Origin: Bacteroidota bacterium
GTDB lineage: Bacteria; Bacteroidota; Ignavibacteria; Ignavibacteriales; Ignavibacteriaceae
Assembly (NCBI GenBank): GCA_030706105.1
Contig: JAUZPC010000156.1
Span: 1-6,741, forward strand
Direction: 5' to 3'
Length of the DNA stretch: 6,741 nucleotides
Shown here: piece after piece, positions 1-6,168 of the stretch
Layout of the letters: each line of letters opens with the position of its first letter
Numbering within the stretch: position 1 is the first letter of the stretch
The notes under the pieces: generated by a model
What the model was told of the DNA's origin: nothing
The model's input: the letters and a program-made list of their open reading frames with translations, nothing else
Database searches by the model: none
Translations under genes and position numbers: made by a program

Positions 1-293
1 ACTCCCAAGCCATGAAGATACATAACCCTGTCCCAATAATTGTCTATGTTATTTTTATTTCCATGACAATATAAGATGGTTAAATTATTATATGGGTCAC
101 CGGACGCAATCCAATATCCGTAAAGTTTATTCCCTCCGCTTTGGAATGTCTCTTGTTTGATTAAAGAATCAGGAATGGTGTTGCCGGGCAGCTCATATTT
201 AGAGATTGTCTTTTCATTAAAAAGGAAACTGTCTAATTTGCATCCTGAAGAAAGCAGTAAAAATATGATCATTGGGAACAATAGTTTTTTCAT
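1..293 (-). CDS. Lipoprotein with alpha/beta-hydrolase-like N-terminus (partial, runs off the left edge)
   Basis: Reading leftward from an ATG at 293-291, the frame is open for 97 codons to the window edge. Residues 1-18 are a lipoprotein signal peptide: MKK, a hydrophobic stretch, then the lipobox SSGC with Cys18 as the expected lipidated residue. A linker follows, then a strand-like LTILYCHGN at 71-79. The HGN (77-79) is the oxyanion-loop motif typical of alpha/beta-hydrolase (BAAT/DUF1749-like) proteins, and the Y86-W87 and H94-G95 region continues in that style. The nucleophile elbow GxSxG would lie outside the window, so activity cannot be judged. The ATG directly abuts the stop of the upstream lipoprotein gene (TAAATG), and AAAGGG about 8 bases before it is a good ribosome site, so the two are almost certainly co-transcribed. 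The lipoprotein call is firm; the hydrolase call is an inference from one motif. Confidence 0.75.
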   Translation of the reverse strand, partial: MKKLLFPMIIFLLLSSGCKLDSFLFNEKTISKYELPGNTIPDSLIKQETFQSGGNKLYGYWIASGDPYNNLTILYCHGNKNNIDNYWDRVMYLHGLG

Positions 294-977
294 TTAGAAT
301 GCCCTTTCTAAAGCAAAAAGGATGGCAACTGCGCCATATTTTGCAATGCGTGTATATTCTACAGCAACCTGACTGCTTTTTATGTTTGCACCCTGCCACT
401 TTATTTCAGTGATTAGTCTAAAGCTGCCTCCAAGCTCAAATCTGTATCCTGCAAAAGGGGAAAAAATAAATTTTGGCGAAGAATTATCATAGTCCGGTTT
501 TGTAAATGGCAGAGTGAAATCAAAACCGGTAAAAATTAAATTATCTTTTATGTGCCATGAGGCAGTAGAAGTAAGAGTTGGGTATGCTCTAAATCTACTT
601 TCCATTCCCGGTTTCAGACTAATAAAAGTAAGAAGTCCAGGGGAAATGCCGACAGTTGGAATAAAGCCGTTATTAGCAGTGGGGAAATAGGAAGCTCCCA
701 GGTCAATTCCGAGAAGTTTATATGGTAACGAAGTAAAATGAAAACCGGCGCAAGCGTTAATATCCGAAGTTAAGCCGTACTTTGCTCCTCCTGTAATATA
801 GGGGATTGGAATATGGTTGTTAAATGCTTTAACCACAGGTCCGCCTATGCTCAGATTTACATCAATGTTTTTCTCACCAATTGGTTCAAGGCTTGTGTGA
901 GCTGAGCAGCCTGCCAAGAAAAACAAAAAGGAACAGCCAAAAGCAATTATTAGAAGTTTCATTCTCTGACGCCGCAT
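294..977 (-). CDS. Putative outer-membrane-associated lipoprotein, strand-rich, function unknown
   Basis: A 227-residue protein. Residues 1-24 form a signal peptide with a basic start (MRRQRMK), a hydrophobic core and the lipobox LAGC, so Cys24 is the predicted lipidated cysteine. The mature part is rich in Gly, Phe, Tyr and alternating hydrophobic residues (for example ASYFPTANNGFIPTVG and FSPFAGYRFELGG), as in small outer-membrane beta-barrel or strand-rich proteins, and it ends in an aromatic residue (ERAF), as many barrels do. No catalytic motif is visible and I do not recognise a named family. A second start, the ATG at 962-960, would give a signal peptide of 19 residues to the cysteine. 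Neither start has a strong ribosome site, so the choice is open. The stop abuts the ATG of the hydrolase-like lipoprotein gene, which implies one operon. It is transcribed divergently from the rrf2-cydAB operon. Confidence 0.72.
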   Translation of the reverse strand: MRRQRMKLLIIAFGCSFLFFLAGCSAHTSLEPIGEKNIDVNLSIGGPVVKAFNNHIPIPYITGGAKYGLTSDINACAGFHFTSLPYKLLGIDLGASYFPTANNGFIPTVGISPGLLTFISLKPGMESRFRAYPTLTSTASWHIKDNLIFTGFDFTLPFTKPDYDNSSPKFIFSPFAGYRFELGGSFRLITEIKWQGANIKSSQVAVEYTRIAKYGAVAILFALERAF

Positions 978-1071
978 TTTTATTTTACTTTGATTTTATT
1001 ATTTTACACGTAAATATAGCAATTTATTAGTGCTTATATGAGTTTTAGCTAACATATAATGTTTCTACCGG

Positions 1072-1100
1072 ATTATAGTGGCAGAGCAATTAAAGGTAAA
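1072..1100 (-). promoter_or_regulatory. Possible leftward promoter for the lipoprotein pair
   Basis: On the minus strand a perfect TATAAT (1077-1072) lies 17 bases downstream of TTTACC (1100-1095), which matches TTGACA at four of six positions. This would start transcription near 1065 and leave a leader of about 90-100 bases before the lipoprotein gene. It is a consensus match only; in an AT-rich spacer such matches arise easily. Confidence 0.28.
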
Positions 1101-1122
1101 CTTGAGATAATTGGTTTTATCA

Positions 1123-1146
1123 AATATGACAAAAACACTCTCAATT
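1123..1146 (+). repeat. Upstream copy of a 24-bp direct repeat (candidate operator)
   Basis: It starts AATATGACAAAA and ends ACTCTCAATT, and matches the downstream copy at 22 of 24 positions; only the two central bases differ (AC here, TT there). The copies lie 69 bp apart, both oriented toward rrf2. Two such copies in a short intergenic region suggest binding sites for a regulator, most simply the adjacent Rrf2 protein. That assignment is inference. Confidence 0.6.
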
Positions 1147-1161
1147 ATGAAAAAGTATAGT

Positions 1162-1171
1162 TCCGGCCGGA
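1162..1171. repeat. GC-rich perfect 10-bp palindrome between the two direct repeats
   Basis: TCCGGCCGGA is a perfect palindrome and an isolated GC-rich patch in an AT-rich spacer. It lies roughly midway between the two 24-bp repeats. Its right half merges into GGAGG, which precedes an ATG at 1179 that reads only four codons (M-R-F-L, then stop at 1191-1193). It could be a protein-binding site or part of an abandoned start region; nothing shows which. Confidence 0.4.
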
Positions 1172-1191
1172 GGAAAAAATGCGTTTTTTGT

Positions 1192-1215
1192 AATATGACA
1201 AAATTACTCTCAATT
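1192..1215 (+). repeat. Downstream copy of the 24-bp direct repeat, just upstream of TATAAT (candidate operator)
   Basis: Same outer blocks as the copy at 1123-1146, with TT at the centre. It ends six bases before a perfect TATAAT, so it covers the region where the -35 box would lie. That is a natural position for a repressor operator. Autoregulation by the downstream Rrf2 protein is common in that family, but here it is inferred from position alone. Confidence 0.6.
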
Positions 1216-1220
1216 GGCAT

Positions 1221-1228
1221 TATAATTG
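1221..1228 (+). promoter_or_regulatory. Probable -10 element of the rrf2-cydAB operon
   Basis: TATAATTG contains a perfect TATAAT and also matches the Bacteroidota -7 element TAnnTTTG except at one base. No good -35 box is present at 17 bp; ATGACA at 1195-1200 resembles TTGACA but leaves a 20-bp spacer. Such a weak -35 fits a regulated promoter. A start near 1233 would give a leader of about 28 bases, with the ribosome site AGAGGA at 1247-1252, eight bases before the rrf2 ATG. Confidence 0.5.
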
Positions 1229-1260
1229 TTAAATGTTAAAAAAAACAGAGGATAAGCAAA

Positions 1261-1734
1261 ATGCAACTGACAATGACCGGAGAATATGCATTGAGAGCAA
1301 TGATTTATATATGCTCATTTCCGGGGGATAATGTATTTCAAATATCGGATATAGCAATAAAAAATGAAATTCCTGACAATTTTTTAAGAAAAATAATTCC
1401 TCTGCTATGCAAAAGCGGGCTGTTAAATTCAACCAGAGGAGCCCAGGGGGGCATTAAACTGTTGATCCCGGCTAAAGACATAACCCCACTTATGATAATT
1501 GAATCTGTTGAAGGGGAGATTTCGCTTAACAAATGTATGATAGCCAATGAATTTTGTTCAAATGAAAATTGGTGCTCTGTGCATGTCTTATGGGCAGAGA
1601 CTCAAAAAAAGATAAAAGAAATGCTTTCATCCAAAACCATGGATGTGCTGGCACACGATAATACTGAAAGGTTTAATGCCTTTCACCTGCAAAAAGAAAC
1701 TAATAAACAACTAAGAAAAAAAAATAAGGAGTAA
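1261..1734 (+). CDS. Rrf2/IscR/NsrR-family Fe-S transcriptional regulator
   Basis: A 157-residue protein of typical family length. The N-terminal winged helix-turn-helix carries family hallmarks: LTMTGEYALRAMIYI at the start, the recognition-helix region around IPDNFLRKIIPLL (37-49), and the wing motif SGLLNSTRGAQGGIKL (52-67). The cluster-binding loop has Cys92, Cys99 and Cys105 (CX6CX5C), with His108 three residues after the last Cys, close to the IscR arrangement. It therefore probably holds an Fe-S cluster and senses oxygen, NO, redox or Fe-S supply; which one cannot be read from sequence. The tail from about 115 is helical and ends in a Lys-rich stretch. It is the first gene of the operon: its stop is five bases before the cydA ATG, and the cydA ribosome site AAGGAG (1726-1731) overlaps its last codons. 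It probably controls cydAB and itself through the direct repeats upstream. Confidence 0.93.
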   Translation: MQLTMTGEYALRAMIYICSFPGDNVFQISDIAIKNEIPDNFLRKIIPLLCKSGLLNSTRGAQGGIKLLIPAKDITPLMIIESVEGEISLNKCMIANEFCSNENWCSVHVLWAETQKKIKEMLSSKTMDVLAHDNTERFNAFHLQKETNKQLRKKNKE

Positions 1735-1739
1735 AAGAT

Positions 1740-3068
1740 ATGGATGCCGTTATTCTGGCACGAATACAATTTGCTATGACTATTGGGTTCCACTTTCTTT
1801 TTCCGCCATTGTCAATTGGCATTGCCTGGCTTTTAGTAATTATTGAAGGCTTGGGATGGAGGAAAAATGATGCGGCTTTTGTTTCGCTTGGAAAATTTTT
1901 TGGTAAGCTGCTGGCATTAATATTTGCTGTCGGGGTTGCAACCGGTATTGTAATGGAGTTTCAGTTCGGGACAAACTGGTCTGTTTACTCCAAGTTTGTA
2001 GGAGATATATTTGGTGCTCCGTTGGCTGCGGAAGGTGTATTTGCTTTCTTTCTTGAATCTACTTTCCTTGGCTTATATTTGTTCGGGCGCAATAGAGTAT
2101 CTAAGGGTGTGCATTGGTTTTCTATTTTAATGGTAGCTGTCGGGGCAACAATATCAGCTTTCTGGATAATTGTTGCAAACTCATGGCAGCAGACGCCGGC
2201 CGGCTTTATAATACAGAACGGCAGGGCGGAGCTGACCGATTTCTGGGCGGCTGTATTTAATCCTTCAACAATGGTAAGATTTCTGCACACAATTGATGCA
2301 GCATTAATAGCCGGAGCTTTTTTTGTAACCGGAGTTTCTGCAATTCTTATATTAAAAAAGAAAGAAGTTGAGCTTGCAAAAAAATCTTTACGACTTGCAG
2401 TGTTGTTTGGACTGATAGTTGCATTACTTGAAGTATTTCCGTTTGGCCATGAACACGGCAGGCAGGTTGCTCAGACCCAGCCGGAAAAATTTGCTGCTTT
2501 GCAGGGCCTTTATACTTCGCAAACAGGGGCACCGATTGCGTTGTTTGCTTTCCCTACTGAACCCCCACCGGAATTAAAGGCGAAGATAGAAATTCCGGGG
2601 CTGCTTAGCTGGATGGCTTTTGGTGATATTAATGCCAGGATAAGAGGTATAAATGAATTCCCCAAAGAAGAAATACCCCCATTATTCTTAACGTTTGTGT
2701 CTTATCACAATATGGTAGTACTTGGAATGTATTTTATCTTGATAATGGGAATTGCCCTGTATAAAGTTAAAAGAAATACACTGTGGAATAACAAATTTAT
2801 ATTGAAAGTACTTGCATGGTCAATTCCACTGCCATTAATTGCCTGCCAGCTTGGCTGGATAGCGGCAGAAGTGGGAAGACAACCGTGGATAGTATATAAG
2901 CTGTTAAAAACAAGGGATGCAATTTCCGTAACAGTTGGAGCAGGAGAAATTCTATTCTCAATTATTCTGTTTGCGCTTATCTATATATTGCTTATATCCA
3001 CCTTGCTATTTTTAATGAATAAAAAAATTAATGCAGGTCCTGAACCGGCAGTTGCAAAGGAGGCATAA
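1740..3068 (+). CDS. cydA: Cytochrome bd quinol oxidase subunit I (CydA), short-Q-loop type
   Basis: The haem-carrying subunit of the bd terminal oxidase, an integral inner-membrane protein that reduces oxygen to water using quinol. At 442 residues it is the short-Q-loop form (E. coli CydA is about 520). Key residues in E. coli terms: His18 (H19, haem b595), Glu98 and Glu106 (E99, E107 of the proton/haem d region), His183 (H186) and Met325 (M393), the b558 ligands. The signatures GHEHG (236-240), QPEKFAALQG (247-256) and GRQPW (379-383) are in place. Two conserved positions differ: the quinol-loop Glu257 is Gln255 (Lys250 is kept), and Arg391, two residues before the Met ligand, is His323 (SYHNM). 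These may mark a distinct bd subfamily. The start has a clear AAGGAG eight bases upstream. It overlaps the regulation of rrf2 and is followed two bases later by cydB. Confidence 0.97.
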   Translation: MDAVILARIQFAMTIGFHFLFPPLSIGIAWLLVIIEGLGWRKNDAAFVSLGKFFGKLLALIFAVGVATGIVMEFQFGTNWSVYSKFVGDIFGAPLAAEGVFAFFLESTFLGLYLFGRNRVSKGVHWFSILMVAVGATISAFWIIVANSWQQTPAGFIIQNGRAELTDFWAAVFNPSTMVRFLHTIDAALIAGAFFVTGVSAILILKKKEVELAKKSLRLAVLFGLIVALLEVFPFGHEHGRQVAQTQPEKFAALQGLYTSQTGAPIALFAFPTEPPPELKAKIEIPGLLSWMAFGDINARIRGINEFPKEEIPPLFLTFVSYHNMVVLGMYFILIMGIALYKVKRNTLWNNKFILKVLAWSIPLPLIACQLGWIAAEVGRQPWIVYKLLKTRDAISVTVGAGEILFSIILFALIYILLISTLLFLMNKKINAGPEPAVAKEA

Positions 3069-3070
3069 TA

Positions 3071-4084
3071 ATGTTAAATATTATATGGTTCTTATTGGTG
3101 GGAGTATTAATTATAGGATATGCTATCCTTGACGGATTTGATTTAGGTGTGGGCATTTTACAGCTTTTTACAAAAGATAAAAAGGAAAAGAGAGTAAATA
3201 TAAATGCCATAGGGCCGGTATGGGACGGTAATGAGGTCTGGCTGCTGACCGGCGGCGGAGCTCTTTTTGCTGCTTTCCCCATTGTTTATGCAACGGTATT
3301 CAGCGGGTTTTATCTTGCTTTTATGCTTCTGCTTGCAGCATTAATTTTCAGAGCCGTTTCTTTTGAGTTCAGAAAATACGTTGAGTCAGATAAAGCAAAA
3401 GGATACTGGGATTTAGCATTTTCTGTCGGCAGTTTGCTGCCTGCTGTTCTATATGGAGTAGCTTTCGGCAATATATTGAGAGGTTTGCCAATAGATAAAG
3501 ATGGTAATTTCCTTGGCTCTTTCATTGGTCTTCTTAATCCGTACGCAATATTAGTGGGTTTAGTAAGCCTAACAATGTTTACGCTGCATGGTGCAATATA
3601 CCTTACGCTTAAAACGGAGGGAGCACATAAAGAAAGAATGACAGGAATGATAAACAAACTTTGGATTGCTTTTGTAGTAATATATTTTGCTGCAACCGTA
3701 TTCTCATTTTTTGAAGCTTCATATTTATTCTCAACGGTCATGAAAAATCCATTATTCTGGCTGCTTCTCATAGTATTATTTGGCAGTATTATATCCATAC
3801 CGGTTTTAGTAAAAGCTCAGAAAAACGGATATGCTTTTCTTGCTTCATCAGTAATGATTGCCTGTATGACACTGCTATCCGCATTAAGCTTATTTCCAAG
3901 ATTGGTCCCGTCAAATATCAATCTGGATTATAGTCTTACAATCTTTAATGCTTCTTCCACTGCAAGAACTTTGGAGACCATGCTAATTATTGCTCTGATT
4001 GGAATGCCAATAGTAATAGGTTATACAATTTTTGTTTACCGGGTATTTAGAGGAAAGACCGAAATTACGAAAGAAAGTTACTAA
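3071..4084 (+). CDS. cydB: Cytochrome bd quinol oxidase subunit II (CydB)
   Basis: A 337-residue, multi-spanning inner-membrane partner of CydA, of normal length for the shorter CydB forms. Signatures: YAILDGFDLGVGIL (17-30), GPVWDGNEVWLL (48-59) and RAVSFEFR (94-101), all diagnostic of CydB. Hydrophobic segments continue to the end, and the last residues (about 324-337) are basic and cytoplasmic in style. Its ATG is two bases after the cydA stop, with a very strong ribosome site AAAGGAGG (3056-3063) inside the end of cydA, so translation is probably coupled. A hairpin terminator follows at 4105. No CydX-like small subunit or CydCD transporter follows; these may lie elsewhere or, for CydX, be absent. 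Confidence 0.97.
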   Translation: MLNIIWFLLVGVLIIGYAILDGFDLGVGILQLFTKDKKEKRVNINAIGPVWDGNEVWLLTGGGALFAAFPIVYATVFSGFYLAFMLLLAALIFRAVSFEFRKYVESDKAKGYWDLAFSVGSLLPAVLYGVAFGNILRGLPIDKDGNFLGSFIGLLNPYAILVGLVSLTMFTLHGAIYLTLKTEGAHKERMTGMINKLWIAFVVIYFAATVFSFFEASYLFSTVMKNPLFWLLLIVLFGSIISIPVLVKAQKNGYAFLASSVMIACMTLLSALSLFPRLVPSNINLDYSLTIFNASSTARTLETMLIIALIGMPIVIGYTIFVYRVFRGKTEITKESY

Positions 4085-4104
4085 TACTCTCCCTAAAATG
4101 AATG

Positions 4105-4140
4105 AACAGAGCCCCATTGTTTTGGGGCTCTGTTATTTTA
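4105..4140 (+). terminator. Rho-independent-type terminator of rrf2-cydAB
   Basis: A perfect 12-bp stem, AACAGAGCCCCA (4105-4116) with TGGGGCTCTGTT (4123-4134), closes a six-base loop (TTGTTT). It is followed by ATTTTA, a modest T tract. It begins 20 bases after the cydB stop, which is the expected place for the operon end. Confidence 0.88.
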
Positions 4141-4467
4141 AAGAAAGCAGCATAAAGCAAAGCGGCAATTGTTCCTGACATTAGCGTGCGATTGATTTGA
4201 GAAAAGAATCTTCTATTATTTTAATGCAGCCCGGACACTTAGTTGTTGGTGGTCAGAGGGAGATATCTATCATTGTTTCATTTTAAAGTTTATCTTATAA
4301 TTCAATAGCATAAAAATCAAATTATTAAGCGGCTCATATTGACTTTTCATTTAATATGGGTAAAGGTTAAACTCAATTTGTCCAGGTTATGAGCTCGTTG
4401 CATTTTGTTCATATATCAAAAAAAAGGTTAATTGAAGGTCTCTATTAAAAAAAAGGAATTCTTAGAG
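4141..4467. other. Non-coding spacer between the cyd terminator and ohr
   Basis: About 330 AT-rich bases with no supported gene on either strand and no RNA gene that I can recognise. It contains a possible promoter at 4273-4301. The frame of ohr is open upstream to a TTG at 4432, but family alignment argues against using it, so this segment is treated as leader sequence. No clear operator or hairpin is seen. Confidence 0.5.
4273..4301 (+). promoter_or_regulatory. Possible promoter for ohr and the SDR gene
   Basis: TTGTTT (4273-4278) lies 17 bases before a perfect TATAAT (4296-4301). This spacing is ideal, but the -35 matches only at TTG. It would give a leader of about 160 bases before the ohr ATG. 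No OhrR-type operator or regulator gene is evident nearby. Confidence 0.3.
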
Positions 4468-4914
4468 ATGATTAAATTGTACACAGCCAAAGCTACGGCT
4501 AAAGGCGGGAGAGATGGTGTAGTTACCTCCGGTGATGGTAAGCTAAAGCTTAACCTCAGCATGCCAAAGGAATTATACGGTGAAGGCAAAGAAGGTACAA
4601 ACCCAGAGCAGTTATTTGCAGCTGCTTATGCAGCCTGTTTTGATAACGCTTTAAATATAGTGGCTAAGCAGAAGCATTTGCAAATAGAATCGGAAATTAC
4701 CGCCGAGGTATCTATAGGTCAGGAAGCAGGCGGGTTTGGACTTTCAGTTACTATCACGGGAAAAATTACCGGCGTTGGCGTAGAAGAGGCATATGGCTTA
4801 ATGGAATCTGCGCATATTGTTTGTCCATATTCCAAAGCTATTATGGGAAACGTTGATGTTACTCTTACTCTTGCCGAAGACAAAAACCAGGTGCTAAACC
4901 GGGAGACAGCATAA
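4468..4914 (+). CDS. ohr: Organic hydroperoxide reductase/resistance protein (Ohr, OsmC/Ohr superfamily)
   Basis: A cytoplasmic thiol peroxidase that reduces organic (lipid) hydroperoxides. With the ATG at 4468 the protein has 148 residues, close to the usual 140 or so. Key residues are present: Arg15 in GGRDG, Glu47 in NPEQLF, the reactive Cys57 in YAACFDNAL, and the resolving Cys119 in HIVCPYSKA. The CPYS context marks Ohr rather than OsmC. A TTG at 4432 would add 12 Lys-rich residues (MKVSIKKKEFLE), but Ohr proteins normally begin close to the LYTAxATAxGG motif, and AAGGA (4453-4457) supports the ATG at 4468. It lies downstream of the cyd terminator, so it is a separate transcription unit, and is followed 27 bases after its stop by an SDR gene in the same frame. 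Ohr enzymes are reduced by lipoylated proteins; no partner gene is visible here. Confidence 0.93.
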   Translation: MIKLYTAKATAKGGRDGVVTSGDGKLKLNLSMPKELYGEGKEGTNPEQLFAAAYAACFDNALNIVAKQKHLQIESEITAEVSIGQEAGGFGLSVTITGKITGVGVEEAYGLMESAHIVCPYSKAIMGNVDVTLTLAEDKNQVLNRETA

Positions 4915-4941
4915 CAATTATTAATAAATATAGGAAAAATA

Positions 4942-5865
4942 TTGCAGACTATATTAGGATCAAGCGGAATTATTGGAACTGAGCTGGCTAAAAATCTTGT
5001 AAATTATACAGATAAAGTACGTCTGGTTAGCCGGAATCCGCAAAAAATAAATCCTTCAAATGAAGTTTTTCAGGCTGACTTGTTAGATGCCGGGCAGACA
5101 AAAAAAGCTGTAGCCGGATCTGATGTCGCTTATCTTACGGCAGGGCTAAAATATGATATAAAGGTATGGGAAGCTCAATGGCCTGTTGTAATGCAAAATG
5201 TAATTGAAGCCTGCAAGATGCATAATACTAAATTAGTATTTTTTGATAATGTTTATGCGTATGGTAAAGTTAACGGATGGATGACCGAGGAAACTAAGGT
5301 GAACCCTGTAAGCAGAAAAGGTGAAGTCAGAGCAAAAATTGCCAGCATGATTTTGGATGAAGTTAAAAAAGGAGAATTGAAGGCGCTGATTGCAAGAGCC
5401 GCCGATTTTTACGGCCCTAATACTAAAACCAGTTTTATTAACTTCATGATAATTGATAATCTGAAAAAAGGAAAGAAAGCACAGCTTCTAATTTCAGATG
5501 AATTTAAGCATTCATTAACATATACACCAGATGCAGGCAAGGGAACTGCAATTTTAGGAAATACGGACAGTGCGTATAATCAGATTTGGCATTTACCTAC
5601 CGACCGGAGTGTACTAACCACACGCGGGTTTGTTGAACTGGCCGCTAAAGAATTGGGAATAGAACCGAGAAGCACATGCCTTTCTAAAACAATGCTGCGT
5701 CTAATTGGGATGCTGAACGGAATTGTAAAAGAAGTTGTAGAAATGCTTTATCAGTATGACTCCGACTATCTATTCAGCAGTGAAAAATTTGAAAAGGCTT
5801 TCAAATTTAAACCGACCGGGTATGCCGAAGGAATAAAAGAAACTATTAACTCAGCTAAAGAATAG
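4942..5865 (+). CDS. Atypical NAD(P)-binding SDR / epimerase-dehydratase-like protein
   Basis: A 307-residue Rossmann-fold protein of the extended or atypical SDR type. The N-terminal GSSGIIG (6-12) is the dinucleotide loop, and SRNP (30-33), ending the second strand, has an Arg that often goes with NADP(H). AYLTAGL (63-69), FFDNVYAYG (100-108) and RAADFYGPN (152-160) match the middle and substrate-side motifs of NAD-dependent epimerase-like proteins. The usual catalytic YxxxK is not found where expected; the corresponding stretch reads RKGEVRAKI (125-133), so classical dehydrogenase or epimerase chemistry is doubtful. The start appears to be TTG at 4942, with AGGA (4932-4935) six bases upstream. 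No ATG or GTG lies between it and the ohr stop in this frame, and the Rossmann motif needs these first residues. It is probably co-transcribed with ohr. The substrate is unknown. Confidence 0.8.
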   Translation: MQTILGSSGIIGTELAKNLVNYTDKVRLVSRNPQKINPSNEVFQADLLDAGQTKKAVAGSDVAYLTAGLKYDIKVWEAQWPVVMQNVIEACKMHNTKLVFFDNVYAYGKVNGWMTEETKVNPVSRKGEVRAKIASMILDEVKKGELKALIARAADFYGPNTKTSFINFMIIDNLKKGKKAQLLISDEFKHSLTYTPDAGKGTAILGNTDSAYNQIWHLPTDRSVLTTRGFVELAAKELGIEPRSTCLSKTMLRLIGMLNGIVKEVVEMLYQYDSDYLFSSEKFEKAFKFKPTGYAEGIKETINSAKE

Positions 5866-5926
5866 AATAAAAAGAGGGCTTTCTCAAAAGTGAAAATATC
5901 GTATTTTATATATGTTTAACATATTT

Positions 5927-5959
5927 TTGTAGGATAGTCCGCCCAGGTGGATTCTTGCC
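5927..5959. repeat. Left arm of the nested inverted repeat, with its own hairpin
   Basis: The blocks TTGTAGG (5927-5933), TAG (5935-5937) and ATTCTTGCC (5951-5959) recur inverted at 6056-6077. Between the last two blocks this arm has 13 bases where the other has two. These form most of a hairpin: AGTCCGCC (5936-5943) pairs with GGTGGATT (5946-5953) using two G-T wobbles, with the innermost pair open to give a usable loop. Confidence 0.5.
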
Positions 5960-6051
5960 GGTCTAAACAATAATAATACAAACGCGTATAGACAGGTTAT
6001 GAGCACTATTACTGAATATTAAAATAATTATATCTGTTCTGATATATAATA

Positions 6052-6077
6052 GTCAGGCAAGAATGCCTAACCTACAA
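6052..6077. repeat. Right arm of the nested inverted repeat, with its own hairpin
   Basis: GGCAAGAAT (6056-6064), CTA (6067-6069) and CCTACAA (6071-6077) are the inverted counterparts of blocks at 5927-5959. The arm also folds on itself: GTCAGGCA (6052-6059) and TGCCTAAC (6064-6071) pair at seven of eight positions around the loop AGAA, a REP-like shape. Confidence 0.5.
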
Positions 6078-6168
6078 TAATCAACTCTTTAGTTAAAACA
6101 AAACCCCCTTTCATCCCCATTGGAAAGTGGGAAAGAAGGATATTAACATAACTTTTCGCAAAGTGTGT

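Noticed and set aside
1102..1123. TTGA...TCAA resembling an FNR/CRP box beside the first repeat
   Set aside because: The half-sites are 14 bases apart instead of the usual four to six, and internal symmetry is poor.
1215..1229. Sigma-54-like sequence TGGCAT-N5-TTGT before rrf2
   Set aside because: GG and the spacing fit the -24/-12 pattern, but the essential GC at -12 is GT and two more positions differ. The overlapping perfect TATAAT explains the site more simply.
1290..1297. ATTGAGAG inside rrf2, an inverted match to CTCTCAAT of the 24-bp repeats
   Set aside because: It is only eight bases and lies in codons for the conserved YALRAM motif, so coding constraint and chance explain it.
1985..2290. 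101-codon leftward open frame opposite cydA
   Set aside because: It is antisense to conserved CydA motifs and shows no protein-like features of its own.
3310..3798. 162-codon leftward open frame opposite cydB
   Set aside because: It lies wholly inside cydB on the other strand, has no recognisable motif, and cydB is certain, so it is a shadow frame.
4432..4467. N-terminal extension of Ohr from a TTG start
   Set aside because: Family proteins begin near the LYTAxATA motif; the added 12 residues are Lys-rich, and a better ribosome site precedes the ATG at 4468.
4383..6004. 12-bp direct repeat CAGGTTATGAGC at 4383-4394 and 5993-6004
   Set aside because: About one shared 12-mer is expected by chance in a window of this size, and the flanks do not match.
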